NCBI RefSeq assembly: GCF_001704415.2
Contig: NW_017189517.1
Location: 11,047,167 to 11,111,166, forward strand
Reading direction: 5' to 3'
DNA length: 64,000 nt
DNA from: Capra hircus
Lineage: Eukaryota; Chordata; Mammalia; Artiodactyla; Bovidae
In this document: positions 36,890 to 48,372 of the stretch, one piece after another
Layout: every line of letters starts with the position of its first letter
How positions within the stretch are numbered: the stretch's first letter is position 1
Made by a program: the position numbers and the translations under genes
Notes under the pieces: generated by a model
What the model saw: only the letters and a program-made list of their open reading frames with translations
The model's database searches: none
Told to the model about the DNA's origin: nothing

Positions 36890-37545
36890 GTGCAAATGTT
36901 TACATTCTCTCCTCATGCTTAATTGTTGCTCTTGCTGCATACAGAATTCTAGGTGGGATCTTAATTTTCCTTCAGAATATTGTTTCCTGTCGTCTAGCTG
37001 CCTGTTTTCCTCTTGAAAAATCCAAAGTCATCCTGGTTTCTGATCTTTTGCGTGTAATCTATTTTTTTTTTTCCTCCTGGAAGCTCCTAGAATCTTTTCT
37101 TTATCTTTCCGTTTGAAATTTTCATGATGAGGTGCTTTGATGTGGGGCTTTTTTCATTCACTATGCGGGGCACACATTGTATTCTGCCAAATAGGAGATT
37201 CATGTCCTTCAGTTCTGGGCATTTTTATGTATTATTTCTTTGATGATATCCTCTTCCCCTTTATTTTTTTCTGGCTCTCTTTCTAGAAACATCTATGATT
37301 TGTCTCTTGGAACAATCCTCTAATGCTCTTTTCCTTTTCTTTTCTATTTTCCTACTCTGCCTTTTTTGTTCTACTCTCTGAGAGATGCCCTAAACTTTTC
37401 ATTCCTTGTTTTTTAAATGCCCCTCCTTTTCTTCTTGAAGAATGCATAAATTATGTTCCTGGAGATACGGTGGATTTTTCAAAGTTGTGTTCTGCTGTGT
37501 GCATTGTTTCCGTTATTAGCGTTTCTTTTTTCCATGTGTTGGTTT
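36890..37545 (-). repeat. Possible ancient LINE fragment
   Basis: T-rich text such as TTTCATGATGAGGTGCTTTG, CATGTCCTTCAGTTCTGGGC and CTACTCTCTGAGAGATGCCC resembles the reverse complement of an old L1-type element. Family not resolved, low certainty. Confidence 0.4.
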
Positions 37546-38169
37546 TAGTCTGAAGGCTTTTTGCTACTGTTTCAGCCAGTGCCAGGACTCGGGAGAGGCA
37601 AACGGGACACCCTGGGCGCCTCCCTTGGCTCACTCTCATCCCAGCTCTGGGCCCTGATCCACATTTATGGAGGAGACACTAGCGCGCTGACTGGAAGCTT
37701 TGTGACCTGTGTCAGGCCTGTCCACTGGCTCCAGTCTAGAACAGCTGGACCAGCACATAGGCTTTTCATTCTGGTGTCTTCAAATGGAGACTATTTTAAT
37801 TTGCATTCCCTCAAAAGCAGAGGCTCAGAAAAAAAATTGAGAGCAGGTAGTTTATTTGGGAGTTGATCTCAGGAAGTTGGAATGACGGAGCTAAGAGAGT
37901 GACACAGGGCAAGAGGAAAAGCCAATATAACCAAGTGTTATTGAGGTCACCCTTGTGGGAAACATGAGTTTTATTCCACCCGGGGCCTCCCTAGAAGCTT
38001 TCCGAGACCTTCCAGAATTGACCACTGAAGAACAGGAAGCTTCAGCCTTTAAACACCAGCTCCCATCTCCCTGTTGGGTGAGGGTAAAGCCTTACTAACC
38101 CTTAATAAAGTCTTATTAACCCTGGGGTGTTAATTGACCACGCTTACAAGCTACTTTCATAAGTAGCTC

Positions 38170-38935
38170 CTATAGCCTCCTAGTCCACTGGGGCTGCTAT
38201 CACAAAATGCCACAAACTGAGGGCTTATCAAAAACAGACATTCTTTGCTCACAATTCTAGGGGCTGGGAAGTGCAGCATCATGGTGTGTGCCTCCTGATT
38301 CATAGACTAGCCTTTTTCCACTGTGTCCTCAGCTGGCAGAAGGGGGAAGGGATCTTTCTCCAGCCTCTTCCATGAGGTTCAGTTCAGTTGCTCAGTCATG
38401 TCCAACTCTTTGCAACCCCAAGGACTGCAGCATGCCAGGCTTCCCTGCACATCACCAACTCCCAGAGCTTGCTCAAACTCATGTCCATCAAGGCGGTGAT
38501 GCCATCCAACCATCTCATCCTCTGCTGTACCCTTCTCCTTCTGTCCTCAATCTTTTCCAGCATCAGGGTCTTTCCCAGTGAGTCAGTTCTTTTGCATCAG
38601 GTGGCCAAAGTATTGAAGCTTAAGCTTCAGCAACAGTCCTGATGAATATTCAAGACTGAATTCCTTTAGGATGGACTGGTTTGATCTCTTTGCAGGCCAA
38701 GGAACTTTCAAGAGTCTTCTCCAACACCACCGTTAGAAAGCATCAATTCTTCAGCTCTCAGCTTTCTTTATGAGGTTACTACTTCCATTCCTGAGGACAG
38801 TTCCACCCTCAGGACCTAATTGCCTCCCACCCTGACCTAATCAGCCCCATCCCCCAATACCATCACCTTGAGGGTTAGGTTTCAACATATAAATTTTCAG
38901 GAGTGGAGACATAAACATTCACACCATAACACACA
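38170..38935. repeat. Old mammalian repeat split by BovB
   Basis: The left part has CACTGGGGCTGCTATCACAA and CACTGTGTCCTCAGCTGGCA. The right part has CCACCCTCAGGACCTAATTG and CACCTTGAGGGTTAGGTTTC. Joined, they form one old repeat of unresolved family. Confidence 0.55.
38379..38769 (-). repeat. BovB LINE 3' end
   Basis: Minus-strand BovB 3' end, about 390 bp. ATGAGGTT is seen on both sides (38371-38378 and about 38770-38777) as the probable target-site duplication. Confidence 0.88.
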
Positions 38936-39989
38936 CAGCATTAGAGAAGGCCTTGGAACTGAAAGCAAAGAGAGACCTAATACTCTCTAAAGGTCAAACA
39001 CTGCCAATATGAGGTGAGTCTGATCTCTTACAAAACAGTGCACTTATGCAGCTGAAATCAGAGGTGCCCCAAAGGGAAGGGACAGGCGGCACCAGAGGTG
39101 TCTACTACATAGAATAAAATCCCACCTGCTGTCTGGGGGGCATAAGCCCAGTTGCCAGCATTCTGGAAGCTCAGTGGGAAAGACAGGTTGGGGTGATGGT
39201 AATGTAGTTCTCATTCATTTGGACTTTCAGTTAATCCTTTCCATTTTGGTTTGGTGAATAGCTCCCGTTCTCAGTTGTGTCAAGTGTTACCAAGGTCAGA
39301 TCTTCTAGAATTCACCCTACCCTCCATATTGATGCCTTCCTTAACCCACTTGGGCCAAGATGCCCCACACGTGTCAGGTTACCCCTCCACATGGATGTGT
39401 GCTCACAGGTCAGCAGCGCTGCGCTGAGGTTTGTGTCCTGGGGGAGGTCGCAAACAGAGCTTCCAGCTCCGGTGTCTTGCATCCCCATCCAAGTACCGTC
39501 CAAGTACCAAAGAGCGTCGGGGGTGGAGGCTTAAACACCTCTGGGCAGTCGTCAGTCAGCCTTCGGTCCTGGTGGTTGACCCTGGGGGAGCTGGGAGGCC
39601 TGACCTTTCTCCCCCAGATTCCATCGCCAGGTATACTGGGGTAATACAAGCAGGTCCACCCCCGAGTCTTCTGGGAGGGAATCCGTCAGAGTCCTGGGGC
39701 AGAGCGCATCCCCACCATTATTGGAGGAGGTGGGGACCCCCTGGGAGCCTGCAGGATGTCCCAGCAGGGCCAATGCCTTGTTAATTCTGACCTGTCCAGA
39801 GTCTGATCTCTTACTGGAGGTCGAGAGACACTCTCCCAGGATGTATTGTGCCAGAGGGGCTCCCCGGCTCCTGGGACCCTGGGAATAAAACTGGGAAGAC
39901 TCTTAACTGTGGATGACTCTGCTGTTGGGCCCTTGAAGAATGTGGCTAGCTGCCAGAATTAATGTCTGTATGAGTTTGATTACTCATAA

Positions 39990-40715
39990 AAGCATATAAC
40001 TCATATAAGTAGACTTATACAATATTTGCCCCTTTGTGTCTGGCTTATTTCACTTAGCATAATAGCTTCAAGATTCATCCATGTTGTAGCCTGTGTTAGA
40101 ATTTCCTTTCTTTTAAAGGCTGAATGGTGGTTTATTCCCTAAGTCATATCTGACTCTTTGCGACTCCATGGACTGTAGCCCAGCAGGCTCCTCTGTCCAT
40201 GAGATTTTCTAGGCAAGAATACGTGAGTGGGTTGCCATTTCCTTCTCCAGGGTATCTTTCCGACCAAGGGATTGAACCTGCATCTCCTGCATTGCAGGCA
40301 GATTCTTTACCAACTGAGCTACTGGAGAAGCCCAAATAATATTCCATTAAAGGCTGAATAATAGTCTATTATATGGATATATCACATTTTTTAATCTATG
40401 TATCTGTAGATGAATATTTGTATTATGTACACATTTTGGCTATTGTGAATAATGCTGCTATGAACACAGACTGGTGTACACATATCTATTTGAATCTGCT
40501 TTCTTTTGTATATATATGCAGAGGTGGGATTGCTGGATAACATGGTAATTCTATGTTTAATTTTGAGGAATTGCCAGGTGATTGTCCACAGCAGCTGTAC
40601 CATTCTATAAGAAATGCACAAGTGTTCCAATTTCTCCATATCCTTGCCAACACTTATTATTTTTTTCCATAGTAGCCATCCTAATGGGTGTGACATATAT
40701 TTATTTTTTAAGTAT
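39990..40715 (-). repeat. L1 LINE fragment with SINE insertion
   Basis: Reverse-complement L1 text on the + strand (TGGCTTATTTCACTTAGCAT, TGGCTATTGTGAATAATGCT, GGTGGGATTGCTGGATAACA). A Bov-tA at 40.14-40.33 kb interrupts it. Confidence 0.82.
40139..40333 (-). repeat. Bov-tA SINE
   Basis: + strand from AAGTCATATCTGACTCTTTG to GAGCTACTGGAGAAGCCC, inside L1. Confidence 0.9.
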
Positions 40716-40739
40716 AATTTGATTTCACTATGGTAAATA

Positions 40740-41307
40740 CATGAAATTAAAAGACATTTGATCCTTGGAAGGAAAGCTATGACAAACCTAGAAAACATAT
40801 TAAAAAGCAGAGACTTCACTTTGTGACAAAGGTCTGTATAGTCAAAGCTATTGTTTTTACAGTAATCATGTATGGATGTGAGAGTTGGACTGCAAAGAAG
40901 GGTGAGCACTGAAGAACTGATGCCTTCAAATTGTGGTACTGGAGAAGACTCTTGAGAGTCCCTTGGACAACAAGGAGATCAAACTAGTCAATCCTAAAGG
41001 AAATCAACTCTGAATATTCATTGGAAGGACTGATGCTGAAACTGAAGCTCCAATACTTTGGCTACCTAATCCGAAGAGCCGACTCATTGGAAAAGACCCT
41101 GATGCTGGGAAAGATTGAAGGCAAAAGGAGAGGGGATGACAGAGGATGAGATGGTTAGATAACATCACTGACTCAATGGACATGAGTTTGAGTAAACTCT
41201 GGGAGATAGTGAAGGGCAGGGAAGCCTGGCGTGCAGAGCAGTCCAGCGGGTCACAAAGAATTGGACATGACTTAGCGACTGAACAGCAACAACAGCAACA
41301 GCAACAT
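40740..41307 (+). repeat. BovB LINE 3' end
   Basis: ATGAAATTAAAAGACATTTG, CCTTGGAAGGAAAGCTATGA, TATGGATGTGAGAGTTGGAC, ending GACTTAGCGACTGAACAGCA with a CAACAG tail. 5'-truncated, with stops in every frame. Confidence 0.9.
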
Positions 41308-41604
41308 GGTAAACACAAAGCCATTTCTGCTCTCCATAAAAAAGGAGCTAAAAACAATCATAGTACTAAATTAAAAAAAATTTTTTTTTAATTCCCCTTT
41401 ACTGTCTAACCAGCTGTGCTCTCAGGTTACTGAACCAGGAATGCAGCAGTGCAGGGTTCCCTCTTCCTCTCACCCCTGAGTCCTTCCCCATCCGCACTTT
41501 TGGTCCTAGAGCTGAACAGTGCGCCAGACTTATGCTACAAGAATTGATAAACCAATAAATATTTCCAAGAGGGAGTACCCTGCTTATGGGTTGCTGAAGA
41601 ACAA

Positions 41605-41817
41605 AGTGAAGTGAAGTGAAGTGAAGTCGCTCAGTCGTGTCCGACTCTTTGCGACCCCATGGACTGTAGCCTATCAGGCTCCTCCGTCCATGGGATTTTC
41701 CAGGCAAGAGTGCTGGAGTGGGGTGCCATTGCCTTCTCCAGGGGATCTTCCTGACCCAGGAATCGAACCCCGGTCTCCCACATTGCGGGCAGACGCTTTA
41801 CCGTCTGAGCCACAAAC
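41605..41817 (-). repeat. Bov-tA SINE with GTGAA repeat tail
   Basis: Well-preserved minus-strand element. On its left is a short GTGAA array (41606-41626), which is the tail. Low divergence suggests a late insertion. Confidence 0.92.
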
Positions 41818-43734
41818 CACCCCAAAACTTAGTCTCTTAAGACAATGAAAGTCATTGATTTTGCTCAGGAATCTGCAGTTTGGCAGAGATGACTTGTGAT
41901 ATCCAGGGACTCGGCTGGGGTGACCTAAACTGCTGGGAGCTGGAACAATTAGGGGCAGCCTGGGAATCTCTTTCTCTCCTTATTGGAGTCTCAGGGCCTC
42001 TCCATGGCATCTCTTCACATGGTTTCTCCAGAGCAACTGGACTCATACGTGGAAGCACGAGGCTCCAAGAGGCCCAGGTGGAAGCTGCAAGGCCACTTCT
42101 GCCACCAGGGGCAACAAGGCACTGAGGCCAGCCCAGATTTGAGGGGAGAGGACATAGACCTCATATCCCAGTGGGAGCCATGTGTCAAAGAATTTGTGGC
42201 CCTCTTTCATCCATCCAAGGGAGAAATGTTTGTCTCACAGGGCCTCTACACAGAAGCCAGTGAGTATGGAGCAGTGGCAAAATGATGCTGTAACCCTGGG
42301 GAGACAGAGGTAGAGAGGGAGATGGGAGGGTGATGGGGTGAGGCTGTTTTTTCTTTTTTGGTTGCCCCTGGGAGGCAGATTCTCACAAGCTAAGAGCTGA
42401 AAAGAATCATCAAGCAGCAGTTTGCCCCATCTGCTGGATTTCTGGTGTGTTCATGATTGCCTTTGAACTCTTTCTGCTTCTGGACTGAGTTCCAGTGCCT
42501 TTTCAGTCTTTGTGGGGTGTAACAGCACTATTTTATATACCCATGGCATGAATTAAATGGAGGCAATACCAGGATGTTGTGACAGGCTGGACTGTGGCTT
42601 TAATGCTTCATGTGCTCGAGCAAGTGTGGGAACCAGATGCAGCCTAGCAGGCAAGTCTCTCCGGAGCTCTATAAGGAGCATATTCAGTTCCAAGTAACCA
42701 GAGCACAGAATTGCAATATAACGCTGCTTTGATTTTATAAGTATTTTGTTTTATATCAGGAACCCTTTCATCTTGGCTGTGACAACAGCTCCTTTGGTGC
42801 CCTCCAGACAAGTAGGTAACAATGTATTTCATCACAAGATACTTTTGAAAGTGGGAGGATGTTGCTGATGATTATGGCAATAACATAGGCTGAAACCAGG
42901 ACTGTCCCAGGAAAAGGACTTCAGCATTAGCCCTCAGTCATCTCCACAATCAGTCTCATCAATTAACTGGGGTGGAGCACTCTCTCTGCAGTGTCAGGCA
43001 CAGGGCTAGGCTCTGTCGGGGCAAGTAGCATAGGGGAGCCTGGCTCTGGTCTTCAGACAGCTTCCTACTGAACTGTAGGAGGATCACCTGAAAAAAATAA
43101 AAGCCACCTCTGCTATGAGCAAGTGCCCGGATACGAGAGTGGCAGGAGCCCAAAGGAGGTTCTACCTGGGTGGGGCAGTCAAGGGAGTCTTCTAGAGAAT
43201 GAAGCGCTTGGGATGGGTCTTAGGTGGGTGGGTTGGGGCAGGGAGAGGGCAGCCTAGATGGCAGCTCCTGTGGGCCTTCCCTTCAGCTATTATGTTCTGG
43301 TCAGTGGCATCTGCACGTGCAGACAGCTGTCATTGTACTGCACATGGGCAAAGGGCAGGCAAATGGAGCAGCCCAGGGAAGGCAGAACCACACAACCAGA
43401 AGGAGTTGGGGTGGTGGGAGGGCCAGAAGAGCTGGGCCTGGAACACTTCCTGGAAGCATTTTATTTTCCTTTGAAGTTGACTTTCATCACAGGAACCATG
43501 ATATTCTCTTCATAAGAGTATCTCAAAAATGGAGCAAATTGGAGCCCCAGCCATTCTAGTCTTTTCATAGTCACTGCTTCCAGCCAGGCCTGCTGTGAAA
43601 GATCACATGAGTCCCCTGCTCAAGAAATTTCAGACTCCTTTGTTTATAGTATAGACTCTCTCTCTCTCTGGTCCTTATGCTTAGCATGTACATTCTTCCA
43701 CAATCTGTTGCAAGTGACAGAAGCACAACTCAAT

Positions 43735-43850
43735 CTAGAATGTAAATTCCATGAGAGCATTGTTTACTGCTCTGTGTCCAGGCCCTAGGATGGTGCCTGG
43801 CACCTAGAAGGTGCTCAGTATTTTTCTAACAAATCAAATGAAACCAGCTT
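43735..43850 (+). repeat. L2 LINE 3' end
   Basis: AATGTAAATTCCATGAGAGC, GATGGTGCCTGGCACCTAGA, AGGTGCTCAGTATTTTTCT. Confidence 0.75.
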
Positions 43851-44861
43851 AAACAAAAAAGGAACAGACCATACGTGCTCCCAACCTGGGATCGGACTAA
43901 AGTTAGGTCATTTGCCTCCCTCCCCTTCCCCCACTGCTCCTCCCCTTCCTGCTGTGTTTCTAGGTGCATGCTGTTCTCATTCTCTCCTGCTGAAGATGGA
44001 CTTCCTCCCAGTGATGGACACGGAAGACCAAGGTGGGTGAGAGCATGGCCACATACACCCCCAAGCTTATAAACTGCAAGAAAGACTTCCCATATCAGGA
44101 TTAACCCACCCTTACTCCCGTCAATCAGAGAAGTATTCTCATTGATTAGGCTGGGGTCACATGAGATTTTTAGAGTGTAATTGACGTGTATGTAAAGGGA
44201 CATGGGGTACTATGGGACTGGCCTGACCTGGGTCCTGTGCCTGACATGGGGCTCTAGCAGTTTCCTGGGGTGAGCAGCAGTCATCTTAAAGGGAAGAGCA
44301 GGGCAGCTGTTATCAGGAGTCAAGGATCCTGGAACTGGCAGGAAAAACAAGCAGAAAGCCAAATGTCTAGAGACAAATGCATAAATCCTCCCTCGGAATA
44401 ACACTGGGATGGAAGATGTGGGGCAGCCCACAGGGGCCTGCAACAAACTTGAAATGATTTTGAGATCTCAGTTTTATCTTCCTGAATCTGTGCTTAACGG
44501 CAAAACAGTGCTTTAAATGACCCACTGTTGAATCAAATCTTTCTCTTGGAAGTTGTGTCATCTGTATGCCATGGCTTTTTGCATCCCTTGGGACAATGTC
44601 TTATCCCCTCTAGGGTCCCATAGCCCACATTGAGAATCTAGACTTGACCTTAGCAATTTCCCCCAGACCTGCCTCCTGACTGCCCTAGTGCCACAGCACG
44701 GCCACCCTGCCTGTGCCTGTGTTGGGTCACTGTCCCCCACCTAGAATGTCCTCATGTGCCTCTCTGCCTCTTCTAGCTCCATCTACCTTTGCAGATGTTC
44801 ATCAAGCCCCACATCCTATCTAGCATCTTCCTGAGTTGCTCTCTCTGTCCTTTAGACGCAA

Positions 44862-45010
44862 TGAATTACAGTGGAAAGAGCCGTGAAGATCAAGGTTCAA
44901 GTTCTAACGTCACCACCAATTCTTTGCAAGTTGCGACCTCTCTGCAAGTTATTTCCTCTCTCTCAGCAACTCGGTTTCCTCTTCTGTAAAATGAGGGATT
45001 GCACTGACCC
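44862..45010 (+). repeat. MIR SINE
   Basis: AATTACAGTGGAAAGAGCCG, TCTGCAAGTTATTTCCTCTC, CTCTTCTGTAAAATGAGGGA. Confidence 0.75.
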
Positions 45011-45207
45011 TGCTAGCAAAGGGCAGCTCCCAGCTCCTGTGCCGGCCCCCTGCCCCCCACCACCCTGCCTCTCTTGGCACATTCCCAACTAGGAGTACTC
45101 TCTTTAGTGGCCACATTCTAGGACATTTTATTGGTTCAGAAAATCAGGAGTTGGGGTTTTTTTTCTCTGGTAACGAAGAGTTTATGGTCAGTGCTTATGT
45201 TAAGAGT

Positions 45208-45260
45208 TCTTTCTCTCTCTCTTTCTCCCTCCTTCTCCCCACCACCGCCCCCTCCCCCCC
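45208..45260 (+). repeat. Polypyrimidine tract
   Basis: A run of T and C (TTCTTTCTCTCTCTCTTTCT onwards, then CCCC blocks), broken only by a few bases. Confidence 0.85.
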
Positions 45261-46013
45261 AGCTGTACAGGAAAGCTTCCACTGAGGAAGGGGGCCCTCC
45301 CACACCCTTCCCCCATTCCATGCTCTGGCTCTAGGCGAAAAGGAAGATGCTGGATAATTCAGCTGAGCAAAGCAGATTCTCCGTAAGGTCTGCCCTGTCT
45401 CAGAAGGTCAAAGCCGCAGCTCTGTACTCAGTGGCAGACAGAGGACAGGACTGGTGTGTTCAAGGGCACTCTGGCTTAGTATCACATTCACTCGCTTCTC
45501 TTCTGTCCTCTCCTCCCTGCAAAAGTAAGTAGCACAGAGCTAGCTATCCTGAAAATGTGCTCAGATTGCTAGAACGCGGCAGAGAAAAGTGCGTATGAAA
45601 GATTAAAGAGGAGCACAACCATTTACGCAAAAGGACACAGTTGGTTATATGACAATTGTCCTTAAGCAGAAAAAGGGCATGGCACCAGGAAATTGGAAGG
45701 CTGTTCTCAAAGTCTGATTTCGAAAATAATGTCTAATAATATGGACTTGCTACAGGGTTTGAATGATTCTTTGGGGGGAAACAATTTCCCCAGAGTGCTA
45801 CTTAAAGGATGAGGGTGGGAACCTAGTCCTCTTCTAATAAAGCGTCTCTGTTCAAATCAGTGCAACTGAGGAGCGTTCGACCTTTGGTGGCTGTCTTGTC
45901 AGGCTGTGAGCCTGATGTGTTTCCAAATGCCTCTGTCTGTCTGTCTCTCTCTCTTTTTTTAAAATTCTAGCTGCAGGCCTCATGCTGGACCTTGGGTAGG
46001 TTATTTTGGCTCC

Positions 46014-46168
46014 CCCTTTTTTTAAAAAAAATTTTTATTTTTTACAATGTTATGTTAGTTTCTACTATACAACAATGTGAATCAGCTATAAGTGTGTGTG
46101 TGTATATATATATCCCCTCCCTCTAGAGCCTCACTCACACCACCCCCTATCCCACCCCTCTAGGTCTT
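46014..46168 (-). repeat. L1 LINE 3' tail
   Basis: + strand TTTTTAAAAAAAATTTTTAT, then TTACAATGTTATGTTAGTTT and a TGTGTGTGTATATATATA stretch. Short reverse-complement L1 end. Confidence 0.7.
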
Positions 46169-46921
46169 TGTCTCTCTTAAAAGAACAGGGAAAGCTTAAA
46201 TTTTGGGTGGCACATGTGTTTTTCACCACCAGGGTTGCTATGAAGTGCAGCAGAATTGTGGGGGGATGCAGGGGGTTTATCTGTATCTGAAAAAAGTTAG
46301 TTAAGTGGAATTAGAATTTCTGTAAGGTGTTTTCCTGACTCAGGCGTGTCCCAAGCTGGCCAGTATGTCTTGAGGCCCTGGGCAACAACCCAAGTCCCGC
46401 CAGCCTCAACTGTTCATGGGGAAAAGCAGCCTGTTTCAACTTTCTATACTTCTTAAAGTGTTACTCTGATTAGACAGGAGATAACAGTCTGGTTAGCAAT
46501 ATTACTATTATTACTCTGTCATGGTTATATTTTAAAATTATACTTTCTCTTTCCTTTGCCAAGAGTAAATGATAACATACATTTGCACCACAGAGCCAAC
46601 CAAAGCTGTGTAGGTTTTGCTCAGACAGGTTTGAAAATGTATTCTAGGCCCATTGCTGCCCAAATAGGAAGTCTTCCCCCATCCCCGGGTCAAAGGACCA
46701 TGCTTTTTTTTTTTTTGTAAATAAGTACAAACTCTTTAAAAACATAAAATAAGTTTTATTATCACTATAAAAGTAATGAATCTTGTTGTTTATACAAGTA
46801 TTACTTGGAAAATACATAAAAGTATAAAGAGAAAGACAGATATCATCTATAATACTAAAACCCAGAAATAACTATTATTAAATTTGGGTATATTTCTTCC
46901 TAGCCTTTTTTCTAAATACTG

Positions 46922-46999
46922 ATACAAAACTATGGATGCAAAATGTTCCCGATATACTTATATTAAATATTCAGGAACATGTTGCAAAAATAATTTTGC
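46922..46999 (-). ncRNA. MIR450B: miR-450b precursor
   Basis: A 78-nt hairpin aligns over its whole length to the human precursor as I recall it. The 5p product lies at 46968-46989 (minus strand), with seed UUUGCAA intact. Base 9 is C here, where human has U. The 3p arm is near 46931-46952. It is the last member of the cluster in transcription order and the first unit of a tandem array with the two miR-450a copies and a decayed fourth unit. Confidence 0.93.
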
Positions 47000-47084
47000 A
47001 TCTTACTTTTATCACTTTATGATATCATAACCCACAGATAACCATGATATAATTTTTGGTTTCTTCCTGCCAGTCTTTTATCTG

Positions 47085-47175
47085 TATATTGATACAAAAC
47101 CATGCATGCAAAATGCTCCCAATATATTTATACTGCATATTAGGAACACATCGCAAAAATAGTTTAGCATCTTTC
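47085..47175 (-). ncRNA. MIR450A1: miR-450a-1 precursor
   Basis: A 91-nt hairpin on the minus strand. The 5p product at 47137-47158 is identical to human miR-450a (seed UUUGCGA). The opposite arm reads the GGGAGCATTTTGCATGCATG type. The two miR-450a copies have identical mature sequence; order and flanks tell them apart. Confidence 0.95.
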
Positions 47176-47225
47176 TTTGATTGACTTTTGGTATCCATCC
47201 TCCTAGCCTTCTTACCATATAATAA

Positions 47226-47324
47226 TATGAATATTGATACAAAACTATGAATGCAAAATGTTCCCAATACATTTAGATTACATATTAGGAACACATCGCA
47301 AAAATAGTTTAGCATCTTTCTTTG
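47226..47324 (-). ncRNA. MIR450A2: miR-450a-2 precursor
   Basis: A hairpin of about 99 nt. The 5p product at 47282-47303 is identical to that of miR-450a-1. The 3p arm at 47248-47269 pairs with it. The flank AAGAAAGATGCTAAACTATT on the minus strand matches the human -2 copy. Confidence 0.95.
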
Positions 47325-47398
47325 AACACTTTTTATACCACAATTCATAGATAACCACTTTTAAAGTTTTGATACATTTCCTCCCAGCCTTTTATCTG

Positions 47399-47487
47399 TA
47401 TATTGAAACAAAACTACATACAGAATGCCCCCTGTATGCTCAGATTGCATAGATGGGAAAGGTGCAAAAATTTGCTCATTTCTTTTA
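47399..47487 (-). pseudogene. Decayed fourth miR-450-like unit
   Basis: This stretch aligns with the miR-450 hairpins: a common left part (TATATTGAAACAAAACTACA beside TATATTGATACAAAAC), and a common right part (GGTGCAAAAATTTGCTCATT beside ATCGCAAAAATAGTTTAGCA). The 55 bases before it also match the pre-hairpin flank of the other units. The would-be 5p region (47449-47469) has a changed seed and lost pairing in the middle of the stem. I infer a fourth tandem copy that has lost, or changed, its function. Confidence 0.7.
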
Positions 47488-47612
47488 TTACTAAACACTT
47501 CAGCAGGAGCATATTCTCTTGCCATATATTAGAGGCACCATCTTTTGTTTACCCAATCCTTTTTCATTGGTCATCAAGATGTTTCTAATTTCTATTTTTA
47601 AAAATACTGAAA

Positions 47613-47745
47613 TGAGGGACTTCCCTGGCAGTCGAGTGGTTAAGACTCCACGCTTCCAATGCAGGGGGTGCAGGTTCCATCCCTTGTCAGGGAACTAAGA
47701 TCTCACATGCAGCATGGCGTGGACAAAAAAAAAAAAAAAAAAGTA
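47613..47745 (+). repeat. CHR-2 type SINE with poly-A tail
   Basis: GGGACTTCCCTGGCAGTCGA, GTGCAGGTTCCATCCCTTGT, then about 18 A bases. It sits between miR-542 and the miR-450 array. Confidence 0.9.
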
Positions 47746-47875
47746 CTGAAATGAGCATCTTTTATGTATTCTTCTTCTGTGAGTTTTTGTTCATGGAGTT
47801 TTTATGCCTTTTCTTAACAACTTATATCAACAACATATTAAGGATGACCCTGTGTCTATAGTGCCTATAAAGAGA

Positions 47876-47997
47876 AATGAAGTCGCTCAGTCGTGTCTGA
47901 CTCTTTGCGACCCCATGGACTGCAGCCCACTAGGCTCCTCTGTTCATGGGATTCTCCAGACAAGAGTACTGGAGTGGGTTGCAGTTTCCTTCTCCAA
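47876..47997 (-). repeat. Bov-type SINE
   Basis: Minus-strand, low divergence. The + strand runs GAAGTCGCTCAGTCGTGTCT to CAGTTTCCTTCTCC. It is the last ruminant SINE before the 15-kb SINE-free block. Confidence 0.9.
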
Positions 47998-48275
47998 TAG
48001 TGCTTATGGTTCGTGTTTTTTTAGTTGTTTGCTTGAGCATAAATTCTTTAACATTCTAGCATGAATATAAAATCTTATGCCTTAAATGAATGTCAATTCA
48101 TTACAAGGAACTTAAAACAATAACTAAAGACACAAAGTCTGACTCCCGCCACCTCCCATTAAAGTACAGCTTGTCCCATTCCTTCCACCTCAGCAACCTC
48201 TTTCTTCCTCGCTCAAAATCCACTTTTTGATCTTTTTATCAACGAGTCTTATAATACTTACCAGTTGTATTGCTG

Positions 48276-48372
48276 TGAAGATGAGCGGCTCCCAGACCTT
48301 TCAGTTATCAATCTGTCACAAGTGCACAGTGGTATCTCGTGACATGATGATCCCCGAGATGTCTGAGGTCTG
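48276..48372 (-). ncRNA. MIR542: miR-542 precursor
   Basis: A 97-nt hairpin nearly identical to human. miR-542-5p is at 48335-48357 and miR-542-3p at 48299-48320, both unchanged as far as I can recall. It is about 0.95 kb upstream of miR-450a-2 and 4.9 kb downstream of miR-503 on the minus strand, the usual spacing. Confidence 0.96.

Larger units (their letters stand above)
19261..46860. other. Intergenic spacer between HPRT1 and the miRNA cluster
   Basis: I find no gene here. Identifiable repeats are listed separately. Stretches without a clear call include 20.65-22.05, 23.0-23.7, 28.0-28.45, 34.7-35.6, 35.75-36.85, 37.6-38.15, 38.95-39.95, 41.85-43.7, 45.3-46.0 and 46.2-46.85 kb. Parts near 12.9, 21.2-21.4, 27.0-27.5, 42 and 63.2 kb look like old, unresolved mammalian repeats. 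Confidence 0.8.

Noticed and set aside
41983..42285. Open frame of 100 codons on the plus strand
   Set aside because: The nucleotide text resembles an old dispersed mammalian repeat (GGGGAGAGGACATAGACCTC and AAAGAATTTGTGGCC). It is not a gene.
46755..46760. AATAAA on the minus strand downstream of miR-450b as the host-RNA end
   Set aside because: The DNA is very AT-rich, so such a hexamer is expected by chance. There is no further support.
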